Part shown: positions 38,288 to 45,864 of the stretch, one piece after another
Numbering within the stretch: the first letter of the stretch is position 1
Layout of the letters: each line of letters starts with the position of its first letter
From: Actinomycetota bacterium
GTDB taxonomy: Bacteria > Actinomycetota > Humimicrobiia > Humimicrobiales > Humimicrobiaceae
Assembly (NCBI GenBank): GCA_023475715.1
Contig: JAMCVO010000683.1
Location: 1-51,657 of the forward strand
Length of the DNA stretch: 51,657 nt
Reading direction: 5' to 3'
Position numbers and translations under genes: made by a program
Notes under the pieces: generated by a model
What the model saw: the letters and a program-made list of their open reading frames with translations, nothing else
Told to the model about the DNA's origin: nothing
The model's database searches: none

Positions 38288-39409
38288 CTACTCTCCCAAA
38301 ACTTTCTTCACTCTGACCTCGTAACCTGCTTTTTCTATTGCTTCTTTAGCAATTTCACCGGCATTTTCACCCTGTATGAGGATTTTTAAAATGCCGCCGC
38401 CCAGAAACTCCGTTGAATGAAAGATCGAGATATCCTCAATATTTATACTGCTGGAACTGATTGCAAGGGTAATTTCACTTAAAACCCCTCTTTTATCAGG
38501 TATTGCTATCATTAATTCATATAGATTGGCTATATCCTTGTCAATATACTTAGGCAGGTTTACCCTGGCTTCTTTTGCTTCGATGTAGTGCTTCCTTATA
38601 TATTCAGAATCATTCTTATTTAAGCTATTCTTAAATTTAAGGAGATATTCTATATATTTGTCCAGTGCCTTGTTAATTTCTTCCTTATTCTCCACTGTAA
38701 TATCAACCCACATTTTGGGATTTGAAATTGCGATTCTTGTCATATCTCTGAATCCGCCGGCACAAAGTTTGAAAAGGTTTTTAAGATCAATCTGTTCATC
38801 ATCAATCAGCTTGACAAGAGTAGTTGATAGAATATGAGGCAGATGGCTTATGAGGGATACTATTTCATCATGTTCTTTTGGAGTTATAGACACTACTTTT
38901 GAACCTATTTTCGTAAATAAGGAATGCAAAGCTACCAGTGCTTCTGTTTTTGTAGAATCTGTTGGGGTTAATATATAAAAAGCATTTTTAAATAAATCCG
39001 GTTTGGCACTTAGAATCCCTTCATTTTCGGAACCAGCCATCGGATGACCGCCAATAAAAATTGCATCTGCAGGTAACAGCCTGGAAACTTCCTTTACAAT
39101 ATTTTCTTTTGCACTCCCAACATCAGTTAATATTACACCTTTTTTTAAATAGTCTTTTACGGATTTAACTACTTCAATTATTTTACTTATTGGGGTTGCT
39201 ATTATTATCAGATCTGCATCTTTTACTGCTTCAGAATAATTTTTTGCTATCTTATCTATAATATTGCGGTATTTTGCAATATTTAAAGCATCGGAAATTA
39301 TGTCATAACCAGTGATAATAAAATCTTTATTGATTTCTTTCAAAGACAATGCCAAGGATCCACCGATTAGTCCTAATCCGATTACGGTTATATTTTTTAT
39401 ATTTTTCAT
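38288..39409 (-). CDS. tyrA: prephenate dehydrogenase with ACT domain
   Basis: NAD-dependent prephenate dehydrogenase (373 aa) of tyrosine synthesis. It has Rossmann motif GLGLIGGSLALSLKE (11-25), GGHPMAGSE and SLISHLPHILSTTLV. A C-terminal ACT domain (about 298-370, MIAIPDKRGVLSEITLAIS) probably senses tyrosine. It is the first gene of the tyrA-aroA-cmk-plsC-ispH run. A 22-bp palindrome lies 32 nt upstream. Confidence 0.94.
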   Translation of the reverse strand: MKNIKNITVIGLGLIGGSLALSLKEINKDFIITGYDIISDALNIAKYRNIIDKIAKNYSEAVKDADLIIIATPISKIIEVVKSVKDYLKKGVILTDVGSAKENIVKEVSRLLPADAIFIGGHPMAGSENEGILSAKPDLFKNAFYILTPTDSTKTEALVALHSLFTKIGSKVVSITPKEHDEIVSLISHLPHILSTTLVKLIDDEQIDLKNLFKLCAGGFRDMTRIAISNPKMWVDITVENKEEINKALDKYIEYLLKFKNSLNKNDSEYIRKHYIEAKEARVNLPKYIDKDIANLYELMIAIPDKRGVLSEITLAISSSSINIEDISIFHSTEFLGGGILKILIQGENAGEIAKEAIEKAGYEVRVKKVLGE

Positions 39410-39440
39410 ATTGATTTAAAAATAAAATTTAGAATATCTT

Positions 39441-39462
39441 ATAATAAGAAATTTCTTATTAT
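39441..39462. promoter_or_regulatory. perfect 22-bp palindrome upstream of tyrA
   Basis: ATAATAAGAAA followed by its exact reverse complement TTTCTTATTAT, centred 42-43 bp upstream of the tyrA ATG. Position and symmetry suit a dimeric regulator operator, but the sequence is mostly A/T. Confidence 0.35.
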
Positions 39463-39517
39463 TTTACTATAATTAAATTTATTTTATCACTTTTTTTAAA
39501 AAAATATGAAAACCATA

Positions 39518-39546
39518 TTGACAATAAAAATTATTTTTGCTATATT
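39518..39546 (+). promoter_or_regulatory. promoter of structured RNA copy 1
   Basis: TTGACA (39518-39523), a 17-bp spacer and TATATT (39541-39546): a perfect -35 and a 5-of-6 -10 box. It points away from tyrA and toward the RNA. The second RNA copy has the same boxes and spacing. Confidence 0.85.
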
Positions 39547-39551
39547 TTTAA

Positions 39552-39724
39552 TTACTTTAAAGCAGGAGGCAACTTTCAGTCTAGAGTGAAATTTATAGAC
39601 GAAAGAATGTAAAAAGTAACTAAATGTACAGAAAAGACCCTGAGAAAAGTTTTAGAGTAAGCCCCAAGATGTTCGATAGCCTAAGGCGCTAGCTAAGGTG
39701 ATGGATAACTTGGGGTATTTTTTT
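39552..39724 (+). ncRNA. structured small RNA, copy 1 (unassigned family)
   Basis: An RNA of about 173 nt between its own promoter and a terminator, antisense in orientation to tyrA and ltaE but within the gap. The 5' end TTACTTTAAA (39552-39561) pairs with TTTAGAGTAA (39651-39660) to close the body. Blocks shared with copy 2 are GAGGCAAC, TATAGACGAAAGAA (39594-39607), CCTGAGAAAAGTTTTA (39639-39654) and ATAGCCTAAGGC. The 3' stem CCCCAAG/CTTGGGG ends in a T run. No open frame. I cannot name the family; known orphan classes such as raiA should be tested. Confidence 0.82.
39662..39724 (+). terminator. terminator stem of structured RNA copy 1
   Basis: CCCCAAG (39662-39668) pairs with CTTGGGG (39709-39715), followed by TATTTTTTTT. 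The long loop holds a small GCC-TAA-GGC hairpin, so this may be a conserved domain of the RNA as well as its terminator. Confidence 0.75.
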
Positions 39725-39774
39725 ACTCCTTTTGATTAAATTTCGGTTAAATTATATTTTAAAGACTTTCCCAA

Positions 39775-40827
39775 TCACGCTCTTATTACTTTTAAATATT
39801 TTTTAATTATATCAATTAAATAGTCTATCTTATTTTTAGATATCCAGTAATGAGTTACAAACCTGAATTCTCCGCTATACCTGGGACTTGCTTTTATCTT
39901 ATTTTTATAGAGATAGTTTAGAAAATCTTTTTCCTTGAAGTTTTTATTAGCAAGTTTTTTTTCATTTAACTTAAAGAAAACCATATTAATATCAAGTTTT
40001 CTTTCATTTACTTCAAAAACTCCTGTAGCAGTAAGGCAATCTGCCAAATATCTTGCATTTTGATGGTCTTCATCGAGTCTTTCAGTCATTTTGTCAAGCG
40101 CAACAAGGCATGGAGCTGCTATAAAACCAGCCTGCCTCATTCCCCCACCCATCAATTTTCTATTTTTTCTTGCTTTATTGATAAATACATTATTACCGGC
40201 AAGAACGGAACCAATCGGGCAGCATAATCCTTTTGAAAAGCAAAACATGATTGAGTCAAAATATTTTGCAATTTCTCTAGCATCTGTCTTCAGCGCAATT
40301 GCAGCATTGAATATTCTTGCACCGTCCAGATGTAACGGAAGATCTTTTAATTTAGTAAAAGAATGGACTTCTTCAATATTTTTCAGTGGAACAACAGTAC
40401 CGTCAGATGTTGCATTTTCCATACAGACAAGTCCTGTCCTTGGATGATGGATATCTTCTTCTCTATAAGAATTCTTTAACTCCTCAATGTTAAATTTTCC
40501 TAACTCATCATTTAAAAGCCTGAGCTGGACTCCCGCAATAACTGCAGATGCACCTACCTCATGTAATAAGATATGACAATTTTTTGCCAGCAATACTTCA
40601 TCACCTCTTGCGGTATGGGTCAGAAGTGCGAGTTGATTTCCGAATGTTCCAGAAGGTAAAAATAAAGCTGCCTCTTTTCCTAAAATATAAGCAGATTTAC
40701 TTTCCAGCAAGTTTACAGTAGGATCATCGCCATATACATCATCTCCAACTATAGCATTTCTCATCGCATCCAGCATTTCAACAGTAGGTTCTGTAACAGT
40801 ATCACTTCTTAAATCTATATACTTCAT
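39775..40827 (-). CDS. ltaE: threonine aldolase family protein
   Basis: PLP-dependent low-specificity threonine aldolase (350 aa), cleaving threonine or allo-threonine to glycine and acetaldehyde. Signatures: DLRSDTVTEPTVEMLDAM, GDDVYGDDPTVNLLE, LPSGTFGNQLAL, LHLDGARIFNAA and the lysine segment FCFSKGLCCPIGSVLAG. A related beta-eliminating role is possible. It is bracketed, together with the UPF0316 gene, by the two structured RNA genes. Confidence 0.92.
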   Translation of the reverse strand: MKYIDLRSDTVTEPTVEMLDAMRNAIVGDDVYGDDPTVNLLESKSAYILGKEAALFLPSGTFGNQLALLTHTARGDEVLLAKNCHILLHEVGASAVIAGVQLRLLNDELGKFNIEELKNSYREEDIHHPRTGLVCMENATSDGTVVPLKNIEEVHSFTKLKDLPLHLDGARIFNAAIALKTDAREIAKYFDSIMFCFSKGLCCPIGSVLAGNNVFINKARKNRKLMGGGMRQAGFIAAPCLVALDKMTERLDEDHQNARYLADCLTATGVFEVNERKLDINMVFFKLNEKKLANKNFKEKDFLNYLYKNKIKASPRYSGEFRFVTHYWISKNKIDYLIDIIKKYLKVIRA

Positions 40828-40863
40828 CCTGCTTCATCCCGTTAAATATAATATTTTCAATAA

Positions 40864-41391
40864 TTATTTCTTTTTTAATTTGCTCCCTATATATCCACCC
40901 TGCTGTTCTCCGAGCATGTGCGATGTTATAAAGGCGTTTTCATCGATCTCTTCAACCAATTTCGTTAGATTTCCGATAAAAGTCCGTCTGCAGACTACAT
41001 TTATAATATTAAGCTCCCCATCTTTTCCGACACCCTTGTAACATGTAACACCAAATCCCTGATTTCTTAAAAGATTTACTATTTCATCACTTTTGGCCAT
41101 TGAAATTATATTTGTGCTCATCAAGTCTTTTGTAAGCTTTTCAGATATTATTATACCTATATAAGTACCGACAGCAAAACCTGCACCATATGCAAATATT
41201 CCATAAATGTTATTATTAATATCCTGTATAACTCTGGCTATTACTGCAACGAATATTGTAACTTCCATAAAACCAATAATTGCTGCAAATATTTTCTTTC
41301 GTCTTACAACAAAGTTTATTCTTATAGTTCCCAGAGAAACATCAACAATTCTTCCGAAAAATATCAACAGGGTCCATAATACAATGTTCAA
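40864..41391 (-). CDS. UPF0316 membrane protein (DUF5698/DUF2179)
   Basis: A 175-aa membrane protein with three hydrophobic helices in the first 95 residues (WTLLIFFGRIVDVSLGTIRI, then IGFMEVTIFVAVIARVIQDI, then GAGFAVGTYIGIIISEKL) and a C-terminal cytoplasmic DUF2179 domain (VVCRRTFIGNLTKLVEEIDENAFI). The function of the family is unknown. The start is TTG with GGAGG at good distance. The promoter of RNA copy 2 lies about 125 bp upstream, divergent. Confidence 0.88.
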   Translation of the reverse strand: MNIVLWTLLIFFGRIVDVSLGTIRINFVVRRKKIFAAIIGFMEVTIFVAVIARVIQDINNNIYGIFAYGAGFAVGTYIGIIISEKLTKDLMSTNIISMAKSDEIVNLLRNQGFGVTCYKGVGKDGELNIINVVCRRTFIGNLTKLVEEIDENAFITSHMLGEQQGGYIGSKLKKK

Positions 41392-41514
41392 TTTTACTAT
41401 CCTCCAGGTTTTTTAATCAGGAACATAACTGATACAAATCTAATGGTAAACAAAAAAATTATCAAGAATAATTTTATTTTTAATTTTTAATTTTTTTTTT
41501 TTAATTTTTTTGAC

Positions 41515-41543
41515 TTGACAAACATTGTTATTTTTGTTATATT
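41515..41543 (+). promoter_or_regulatory. promoter of structured RNA copy 2
   Basis: TTGACA (41515-41520), a 17-bp spacer and TATATT (41538-41543), identical boxes and spacing to copy 1. A tract rich in A and T, including ten consecutive T, lies just upstream. Confidence 0.85.
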
Positions 41544-41548
41544 GAGTT

Positions 41549-41720
41549 CACCTTAGAAAATGAGGCAACATTCGGGAAAGAATTATTCTATAGACGAAAG
41601 AACATAGATGTATTTTAATAACTGAAGGTCCTGAGAAAAGTTTTAAGGTAGAACTCCAAGGTGCTTAATAGCCTAAGGCTGTAAAAGGTTATGGCAAAAG
41701 GTAACTTGGAGTTTCTTTAT
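41549..41720 (+). ncRNA. structured small RNA, copy 2 (unassigned family)
   Basis: About 172 nt, practically the same length as copy 1. ACCTTAGAA (41550-41558) pairs with TTTTAAGGT (41641-41649) at the same place where copy 1 pairs different bases; one column changes from U-A to C-G. The shared blocks are TATAGACGAAAGAA (41589-41602), CCTGAGAAAAGTTTTA (41630-41645) and AATAGCCTAAGGC. The 3' stem CTCCAAG/CTTGGAG again covaries with copy 1. The T run meets the end of rluB, which runs the opposite way. No open frame; family unassigned. Confidence 0.82.
41654..41720 (+). terminator. terminator stem of structured RNA copy 2
   Basis: CTCCAAG (41654-41660) pairs with CTTGGAG (41705-41711), followed by TTTCTTTATTT. 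It abuts the stop codon of the convergent rluB and overlaps its last codons. Confidence 0.7.
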
Positions 41721-42436
41721 TTAATATGATCAAAAAGTTTTTGGCGTTCATCGTCCGATAGTATTTTAAAATTTCCTTCAGCAAGATTTCCCAACTTTAA
41801 ACCACCTATTGCAGTTCTTTTAAGATCCTGAACTTGATAACCAAGCTTTGCAAAAGCCTTTCTTAGAATTCTTTTCCTGCCTTCAACAATTTTAATTTCA
41901 ATTCTGGAAATATTATTTTTTCTCATTAATATTCTGACTTCATCAGGTAAAAGTTTTCTTCCTTCGATATTGATTCCTTCTGTTATTTTTTCAAGGCTTT
42001 CATCACTGAAATAATTGTTTATTTCAACTTCATATGTTTTAGGAACCTGAAATTTTGGATGCAATATTTTATATGTAAAATCACCATCATTGGATAACAA
42101 AATCAAACCTCTTGATTCAAAATCCAATCTTCCGACTGGATATAGCCTTGCTCCAATTCCGTTAACCAAGTCAAGAACCGTCTTGCGCTTATAATCGTCT
42201 CTGGCACTGGAAATATAACCTTTGGGTTTGTTTAAAGCAATTACTAGATTTTTTTCACATTTTAATTCTCTGCTATGGTATTCAACTTTATCATCAGTAC
42301 CAATCCTGAAAGAAAGATCAGTAACGATTTCACCATTTACTTTAATTTTTTCTGATTTTATTAGGTCTTCGGCTTTTCTGCGGGAAAGTATTCCGCAGGA
42401 GGCTAGATATTTTGCAATTCTAACTTTCTTCTTCAT
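41717..42436 (-). CDS. rluB: pseudouridine synthase (RluB/RsuA family)
   Basis: Ribosomal large-subunit pseudouridine synthase (239 aa). The N-terminal S4 domain (VRIAKYLASCGILSRRKAEDLIKSEKIKVNG) precedes the catalytic domain with GRLDFESRGLILLSNDG, whose Asp is the catalytic residue. I start at ATG 42436 (MKKKVRIAKYLAS), overlapping scpB by 17 nt. An upstream in-frame start at 42514 would add 26 residues not typical of the family. The scpA-scpB-rluB order is conserved in Gram-positive bacteria. Confidence 0.93.
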   Translation of the reverse strand: MKKKVRIAKYLASCGILSRRKAEDLIKSEKIKVNGEIVTDLSFRIGTDDKVEYHSRELKCEKNLVIALNKPKGYISSARDDYKRKTVLDLVNGIGARLYPVGRLDFESRGLILLSNDGDFTYKILHPKFQVPKTYEVEINNYFSDESLEKITEGINIEGRKLLPDEVRILMRKNNISRIEIKIVEGRKRILRKAFAKLGYQVQDLKRTAIGGLKLGNLAEGNFKILSDDERQKLFDHIK

Positions 42437-43007
42437 TGTTTTTGTTTTCAAAGTTCTGCAGCGGAGGTAAGTCTTTAATACTGTTAATTCCCATGATTTC
42501 AAGTAATTTTTCACTTGTTTTATATAGAATAGGATTGCCGGGCTCTTTTAACCTGCCTGCTTCTTTAATTAATCCTTTATCAACAAGAGTCAAGATAACA
42601 CTGTCCGTTCTTACACCCCTTATTTCTGCAATCTGTGTTCTTGTAACTGGCTGCCTATAGCAAATAATAGCTATTGTTTCCAATGCAGCCTGAGAAATAT
42701 AAGTTCTGATATTTGATTTTACAAAAACTTTCAAAATATCACTTATTGCAGGATTTGAATATAATCTATAGCCACCAGCAACTTTTCTTAATATAAATCC
42801 TCTGTTTCTATCAACATATTCTCTTTCAAGCTCATTTAATATTTTTTCAGTTTTTCTTTCAGTTATCTCAAGCGTAGAAGAAATTTCACCAATGCTTACT
42901 GTTGTTTCAGAAATAAAAAGGATACCTTCAATACATGACTTAAGGTAATCGTCCGTTTTGTATATATCATTTATCAGGTCGCTTCTCTCACTATTGTTTT
43001 CAGTCAT
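42420..43007 (-). CDS. scpB: segregation and condensation protein B
   Basis: ScpB (195 aa), the winged-helix subunit of the SMC condensin. ILFISETTVSIGEIS, ALETIAIICYRQPVTRTQIAEIRGV and LLEIMGINSIKDLPP are diagnostic. It follows scpA with no spacing. The SMC gene itself is not in the window. Confidence 0.95.
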   Translation of the reverse strand: MTENNSERSDLINDIYKTDDYLKSCIEGILFISETTVSIGEISSTLEITERKTEKILNELEREYVDRNRGFILRKVAGGYRLYSNPAISDILKVFVKSNIRTYISQAALETIAIICYRQPVTRTQIAEIRGVRTDSVILTLVDKGLIKEAGRLKEPGNPILYKTSEKLLEIMGINSIKDLPPLQNFENKNNEEES

Positions 43008-43739
43008 TTAATTGATATTTTTTATAATAATATTGCCAAAGTTTTCGAATTGCATTATATCTACAAGTTCATTTTTATAAAGTTCCAATATTGAAAGAAA
43101 ACAGATTATCTTATCAATCAACTTGCTATATGACTCTGTCAGTTGCATGAAAGAAACTTCTTTTTTATTTAGCAATTCCTTTTTTATTCTATCCATCTCA
43201 TCAATTATGGTTATACTTGCATTATCCAGGTATATTGTGCTCAAATCAATTATAAAATCATTTTTTTTAAGTAATGTTGAAGCAATACAATTTATCAACT
43301 CAATATTTAACTTATCTAAAAAATCGGGAAGTACGCTCAGGAATTCTCTTTCAAGCGGTGCTTCACGTACAAAATAAAATTTCTCTTCGTCTATTAATTT
43401 TTCGACATAATTTGCAGTTTTTTGGTATATTCTGTATTCCCGCTCTCTTATTCTGACCAAGCTATCGTCTCCTATTTCTATTTCTTCCTCTTTTTTGTTT
43501 TGCGATGGAATAATTGAGCTTGATTTTATTTCAAGAAGTATTGATGTTATATACAGAAAGCTTGAAAGAGTGTTGAGAAAAATATTTTTATTTGTCTTGA
43601 TAAAGTCCAGAAAATCCAAAATTATTGAATTAAGTCTTATTTGATAAATATCTACTTTTCTTTTCCTTACAAGATCCAGAAGTAAATTTGCAGGACCGGA
43701 AAAATCTTCATATTTAATTAAATAACTTTGTTGCTCCAC
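43008..43739 (-). CDS. scpA: segregation and condensation protein A
   Basis: ScpA kleisin (243 aa) that bridges the SMC heads. The N-terminal FSGPANLLLDLVRKRKVDIYQI and the later YITSILLEIKSSSIIP fit the family; the C-terminal winged region is divergent. The start is GTG 43739. It is 4 nt from the trpS stop and abuts scpB. Confidence 0.92.
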   Translation of the reverse strand: MEQQSYLIKYEDFSGPANLLLDLVRKRKVDIYQIRLNSIILDFLDFIKTNKNIFLNTLSSFLYITSILLEIKSSSIIPSQNKKEEEIEIGDDSLVRIREREYRIYQKTANYVEKLIDEEKFYFVREAPLEREFLSVLPDFLDKLNIELINCIASTLLKKNDFIIDLSTIYLDNASITIIDEMDRIKKELLNKKEVSFMQLTESYSKLIDKIICFLSILELYKNELVDIMQFENFGNIIIKNIN

Positions 43740-43743
43740 CGCA

Positions 43744-44724
43744 TTAATCTATGCCTATTTTTTTTCTTACATCTAAAATTGTAGTTTTAGAAATTTTCCT
43801 TACTTCGTTTTTCCCTTCTTCAAGGATTTTATAAACATATCCAATATTATTTTCAAGTTCGTTTCTTCTTTTTTGAAAATCTTTTAATGAATCAAAAATA
43901 AGGTCGGCTATTTCATCTTTACAAGCAGTACAACCTATTTGACCACCCTTGCATCTATTTTCTATTTTTTCAATATCGCTGCCTATATAAAGCTTGTAAA
44001 AAGTAAATACATTGCATACTTGAGGATTTCCAGGATCTTTAGGATGAATTCTTTTAGGATCTGTTATCATGCTCCTTACTTTTTTCTTTATGCTGTTAAA
44101 GTCATCAGATAAGAATATTGCATTGTCATAACTTTTTGACATTTTTCTCCCATCTGTTCCGGGAACTCTTGTAACCTGTGAAAGCATAGCTGCCGGTTCT
44201 TTGAAATAATTTCCGTACAGAAAATTAAACCTCCTGGCTATCTCTCTTGTGATCTCAATATGAGGAAGCTGATCCTCTCCGACAGGTATTATGTCTGCAT
44301 TTACAATCAAAATATCTGCAGCCATCAATACCGGATAAGAGAAAAAACCTAGAGTTGACAGATCTTTGGATTTTATCTCTTTTATCTGTTCTTTGTAAGT
44401 CGGACATCTTTCAAGCCAGGATAAGGGAGTAATCATTGATAAATATAATGTCAGCTCTGCTATTTCCGGGATATCTGATTGTCTATAAAGATGGGTAACT
44501 TCAGGATCAATTCCCAGTGAAATTAAATCAATTACACAATCTAAAAGATTTGTTTTAATGTTTTTTGGATTCTGGTACTCTGTTGATAAAGCATGCCAGT
44601 CTACAAGAAAAAAGAAATTTTCATAATCGTTCTGGTTTTTTATCATGTTTTTAATATTTCCATGCAAATGCCCAAGATGCAGCCTCCCTGTCGGCCTAAA
44701 TCCTGTAAGCATTATCTTTTTCAT
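43744..44724 (-). CDS. trpS: tryptophanyl-tRNA synthetase
   Basis: Class I tryptophanyl-tRNA synthetase (326 aa). The HIGH motif reads HLGH (16-19, RPTGRLHLGHLHG) and KMSKS is in GRKMSKSYDNAI; both are intact. ATG 44724 has AAGGAGAG 6 nt upstream; an in-frame TTG precedes it at 44727. In many Gram-positive genomes trpS lies beside scpAB, as here. Confidence 0.96.
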   Translation of the reverse strand: MKKIMLTGFRPTGRLHLGHLHGNIKNMIKNQNDYENFFFLVDWHALSTEYQNPKNIKTNLLDCVIDLISLGIDPEVTHLYRQSDIPEIAELTLYLSMITPLSWLERCPTYKEQIKEIKSKDLSTLGFFSYPVLMAADILIVNADIIPVGEDQLPHIEITREIARRFNFLYGNYFKEPAAMLSQVTRVPGTDGRKMSKSYDNAIFLSDDFNSIKKKVRSMITDPKRIHPKDPGNPQVCNVFTFYKLYIGSDIEKIENRCKGGQIGCTACKDEIADLIFDSLKDFQKRRNELENNIGYVYKILEEGKNEVRKISKTTILDVRKKIGID

Positions 44725-44776
44725 CAATATCTCTCCTTGAAAATTAGATTACTTTATTTGTGATTGATCCTAGTGA

Positions 44777-45496
44777 TCACATCAAATATTGCCACCATGT
44801 AAATCCATTAAAAATAACATGAATTACAGGAGATAAAGCACCCCAAAACACTCTTCCTCCCAGATAAATCAGCAAGAATATAAAAATAAACCCAAATCTT
44901 CCTATACTCAAATATTTGTGCATTGCATCTCCCGGCAAAAAAGATGCAAGTATATTTGAGCCATCAAGAGGTGGAATTGGTATAAAGTTGAAAATTGCAA
45001 GGAATATATTTATGTAAATGGCATTCTGAAACATGTCATTTATTATAAGCACTGTCTTATGTCCAATTGTTGCAGTTGTTTCAGCCATTGAAAATCCTGA
45101 AATTTTTAATATATAAATAAAAAGCCCGTAAAGAGCTCCGATTAAAAATCCGACAATTAAATTTGTAACGGGGCCTGCCAACGAAGAGTATCTTATACCA
45201 CGTCTATAGTTTCTGAAGTATGAAGGGTTGATAGGGACAGGCTTGGCATACCCAAAAATAATACCGCTATTTATCAGAATTAGAAGCAATGGCAGCAAGA
45301 TACTGCCGAATAAATCAATATGTGCAATAGGGTTTAAAGTAAGCCTTCCCATATTTTTTGCTGTGGGATCCCCAAATTTATTTGCGATATATCCATGAGA
45401 ATATTCGTGAAGTATTACACCGACAAGTAGCCCGGGAACCATTACTACAAGCTGTTTTAAGAAAATTACGATTTCATTTCCTACATTGTTAAGCAT
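44777..45496 (-). CDS. site-2 protease family protein (M50, PDZ-less)
   Basis: A 239-aa polytopic zinc metalloprotease distinct from RseP. His30-Glu-Tyr-Ser-His34 (VILHEYSHGYIANKFGDPTA) forms the active site, and FIPIPPLDGSNIL gives the third ligand. About five hydrophobic segments and no PDZ domain. This family commonly lies beside trpS and scpAB. The substrate is unknown. Confidence 0.92.
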   Translation of the reverse strand: MLNNVGNEIVIFLKQLVVMVPGLLVGVILHEYSHGYIANKFGDPTAKNMGRLTLNPIAHIDLFGSILLPLLLILINSGIIFGYAKPVPINPSYFRNYRRGIRYSSLAGPVTNLIVGFLIGALYGLFIYILKISGFSMAETTATIGHKTVLIINDMFQNAIYINIFLAIFNFIPIPPLDGSNILASFLPGDAMHKYLSIGRFGFIFIFLLIYLGGRVFWGALSPVIHVIFNGFTWWQYLM

Positions 45497-45864
45497 AATT
45501 AATTTGATTAAGCCTTTTCTCCTAAAGTGTTACTAATATAATAGGTTATTAATTTATAAATTTCTAATAACTTTTGATTTAAGTTTATACCTTATCAAAA
45601 AGCAGTAAAAATGCAATAAAAATATGTATCGGAAGCATCTAAAATTTCGTGATAAAAAGTAAATTGATAAGCCAGGATGGGTATTGAGAAAACCATTTGA
45701 AGGCTTAAGCGGGCATGGTTCCTCCTCCGGGAGGAGAGCGAAGCCTGAAACTGAGCTGGCTTTTACTCGCCGGGGAAAAGCCTGCGTGTTTTCGAAATAC
45801 CCATCATGGCTCTTAAGATTCTTCTTTATTGCTATCATGAAATTTTAGATGCTAACATGTATAT
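45497..45864. other. intergenic region between the M50 gene and xerD
   Basis: Positions 45497-45634 are AT-rich with no feature seen. Positions 45635-45852 hold the inverted-repeat element. The frame crossing it (45554-45838) is treated as non-coding. Confidence 0.6.
45635..45852. repeat. GC-rich inverted-repeat element (MITE-like or structured RNA)
   Basis: A 218-bp element ending 12 bp from the xerD stop. Outer arms: GCATCTAAAATTTCGTGATA (45635-45654) and TATCATGAAATTTTAGATGC (45833-45852), paired throughout with one G-T. Inner arms: AGCCAGGATGGGTATT (45670-45685) and AATACCCATCATGGCT (45796-45811), 15 of 16. Further in, GAAAAC/GTTTTC and AGGCTT/AAGCCT continue. At the centre CTCCTCC-G-GGAGGAG is a tight hairpin. 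The interior is far richer in G+C than its surroundings. I see no clear target-site duplication and no transposase. Confidence 0.75.

Noticed and set aside
39552..39724. Riboswitch or leader for a neighbouring gene
   Set aside because: The RNA has its own promoter and terminator on the + strand, and the genes on both sides are on the minus strand, so nothing lies downstream to control in cis.
42437..42514. 26-residue N-terminal extension of the RluB-like protein
   Set aside because: The S4 domain starts right after ATG 42436; the extension lies in scpB coding sequence and looks like a shadow of it.
45554..45838. 94-codon frame on the minus strand downstream of xerD
   Set aside because: It runs through the arms and hairpins of the inverted-repeat element, starts inside one arm, has no ribosome-binding site, and its composition follows the repeat rather than a protein.
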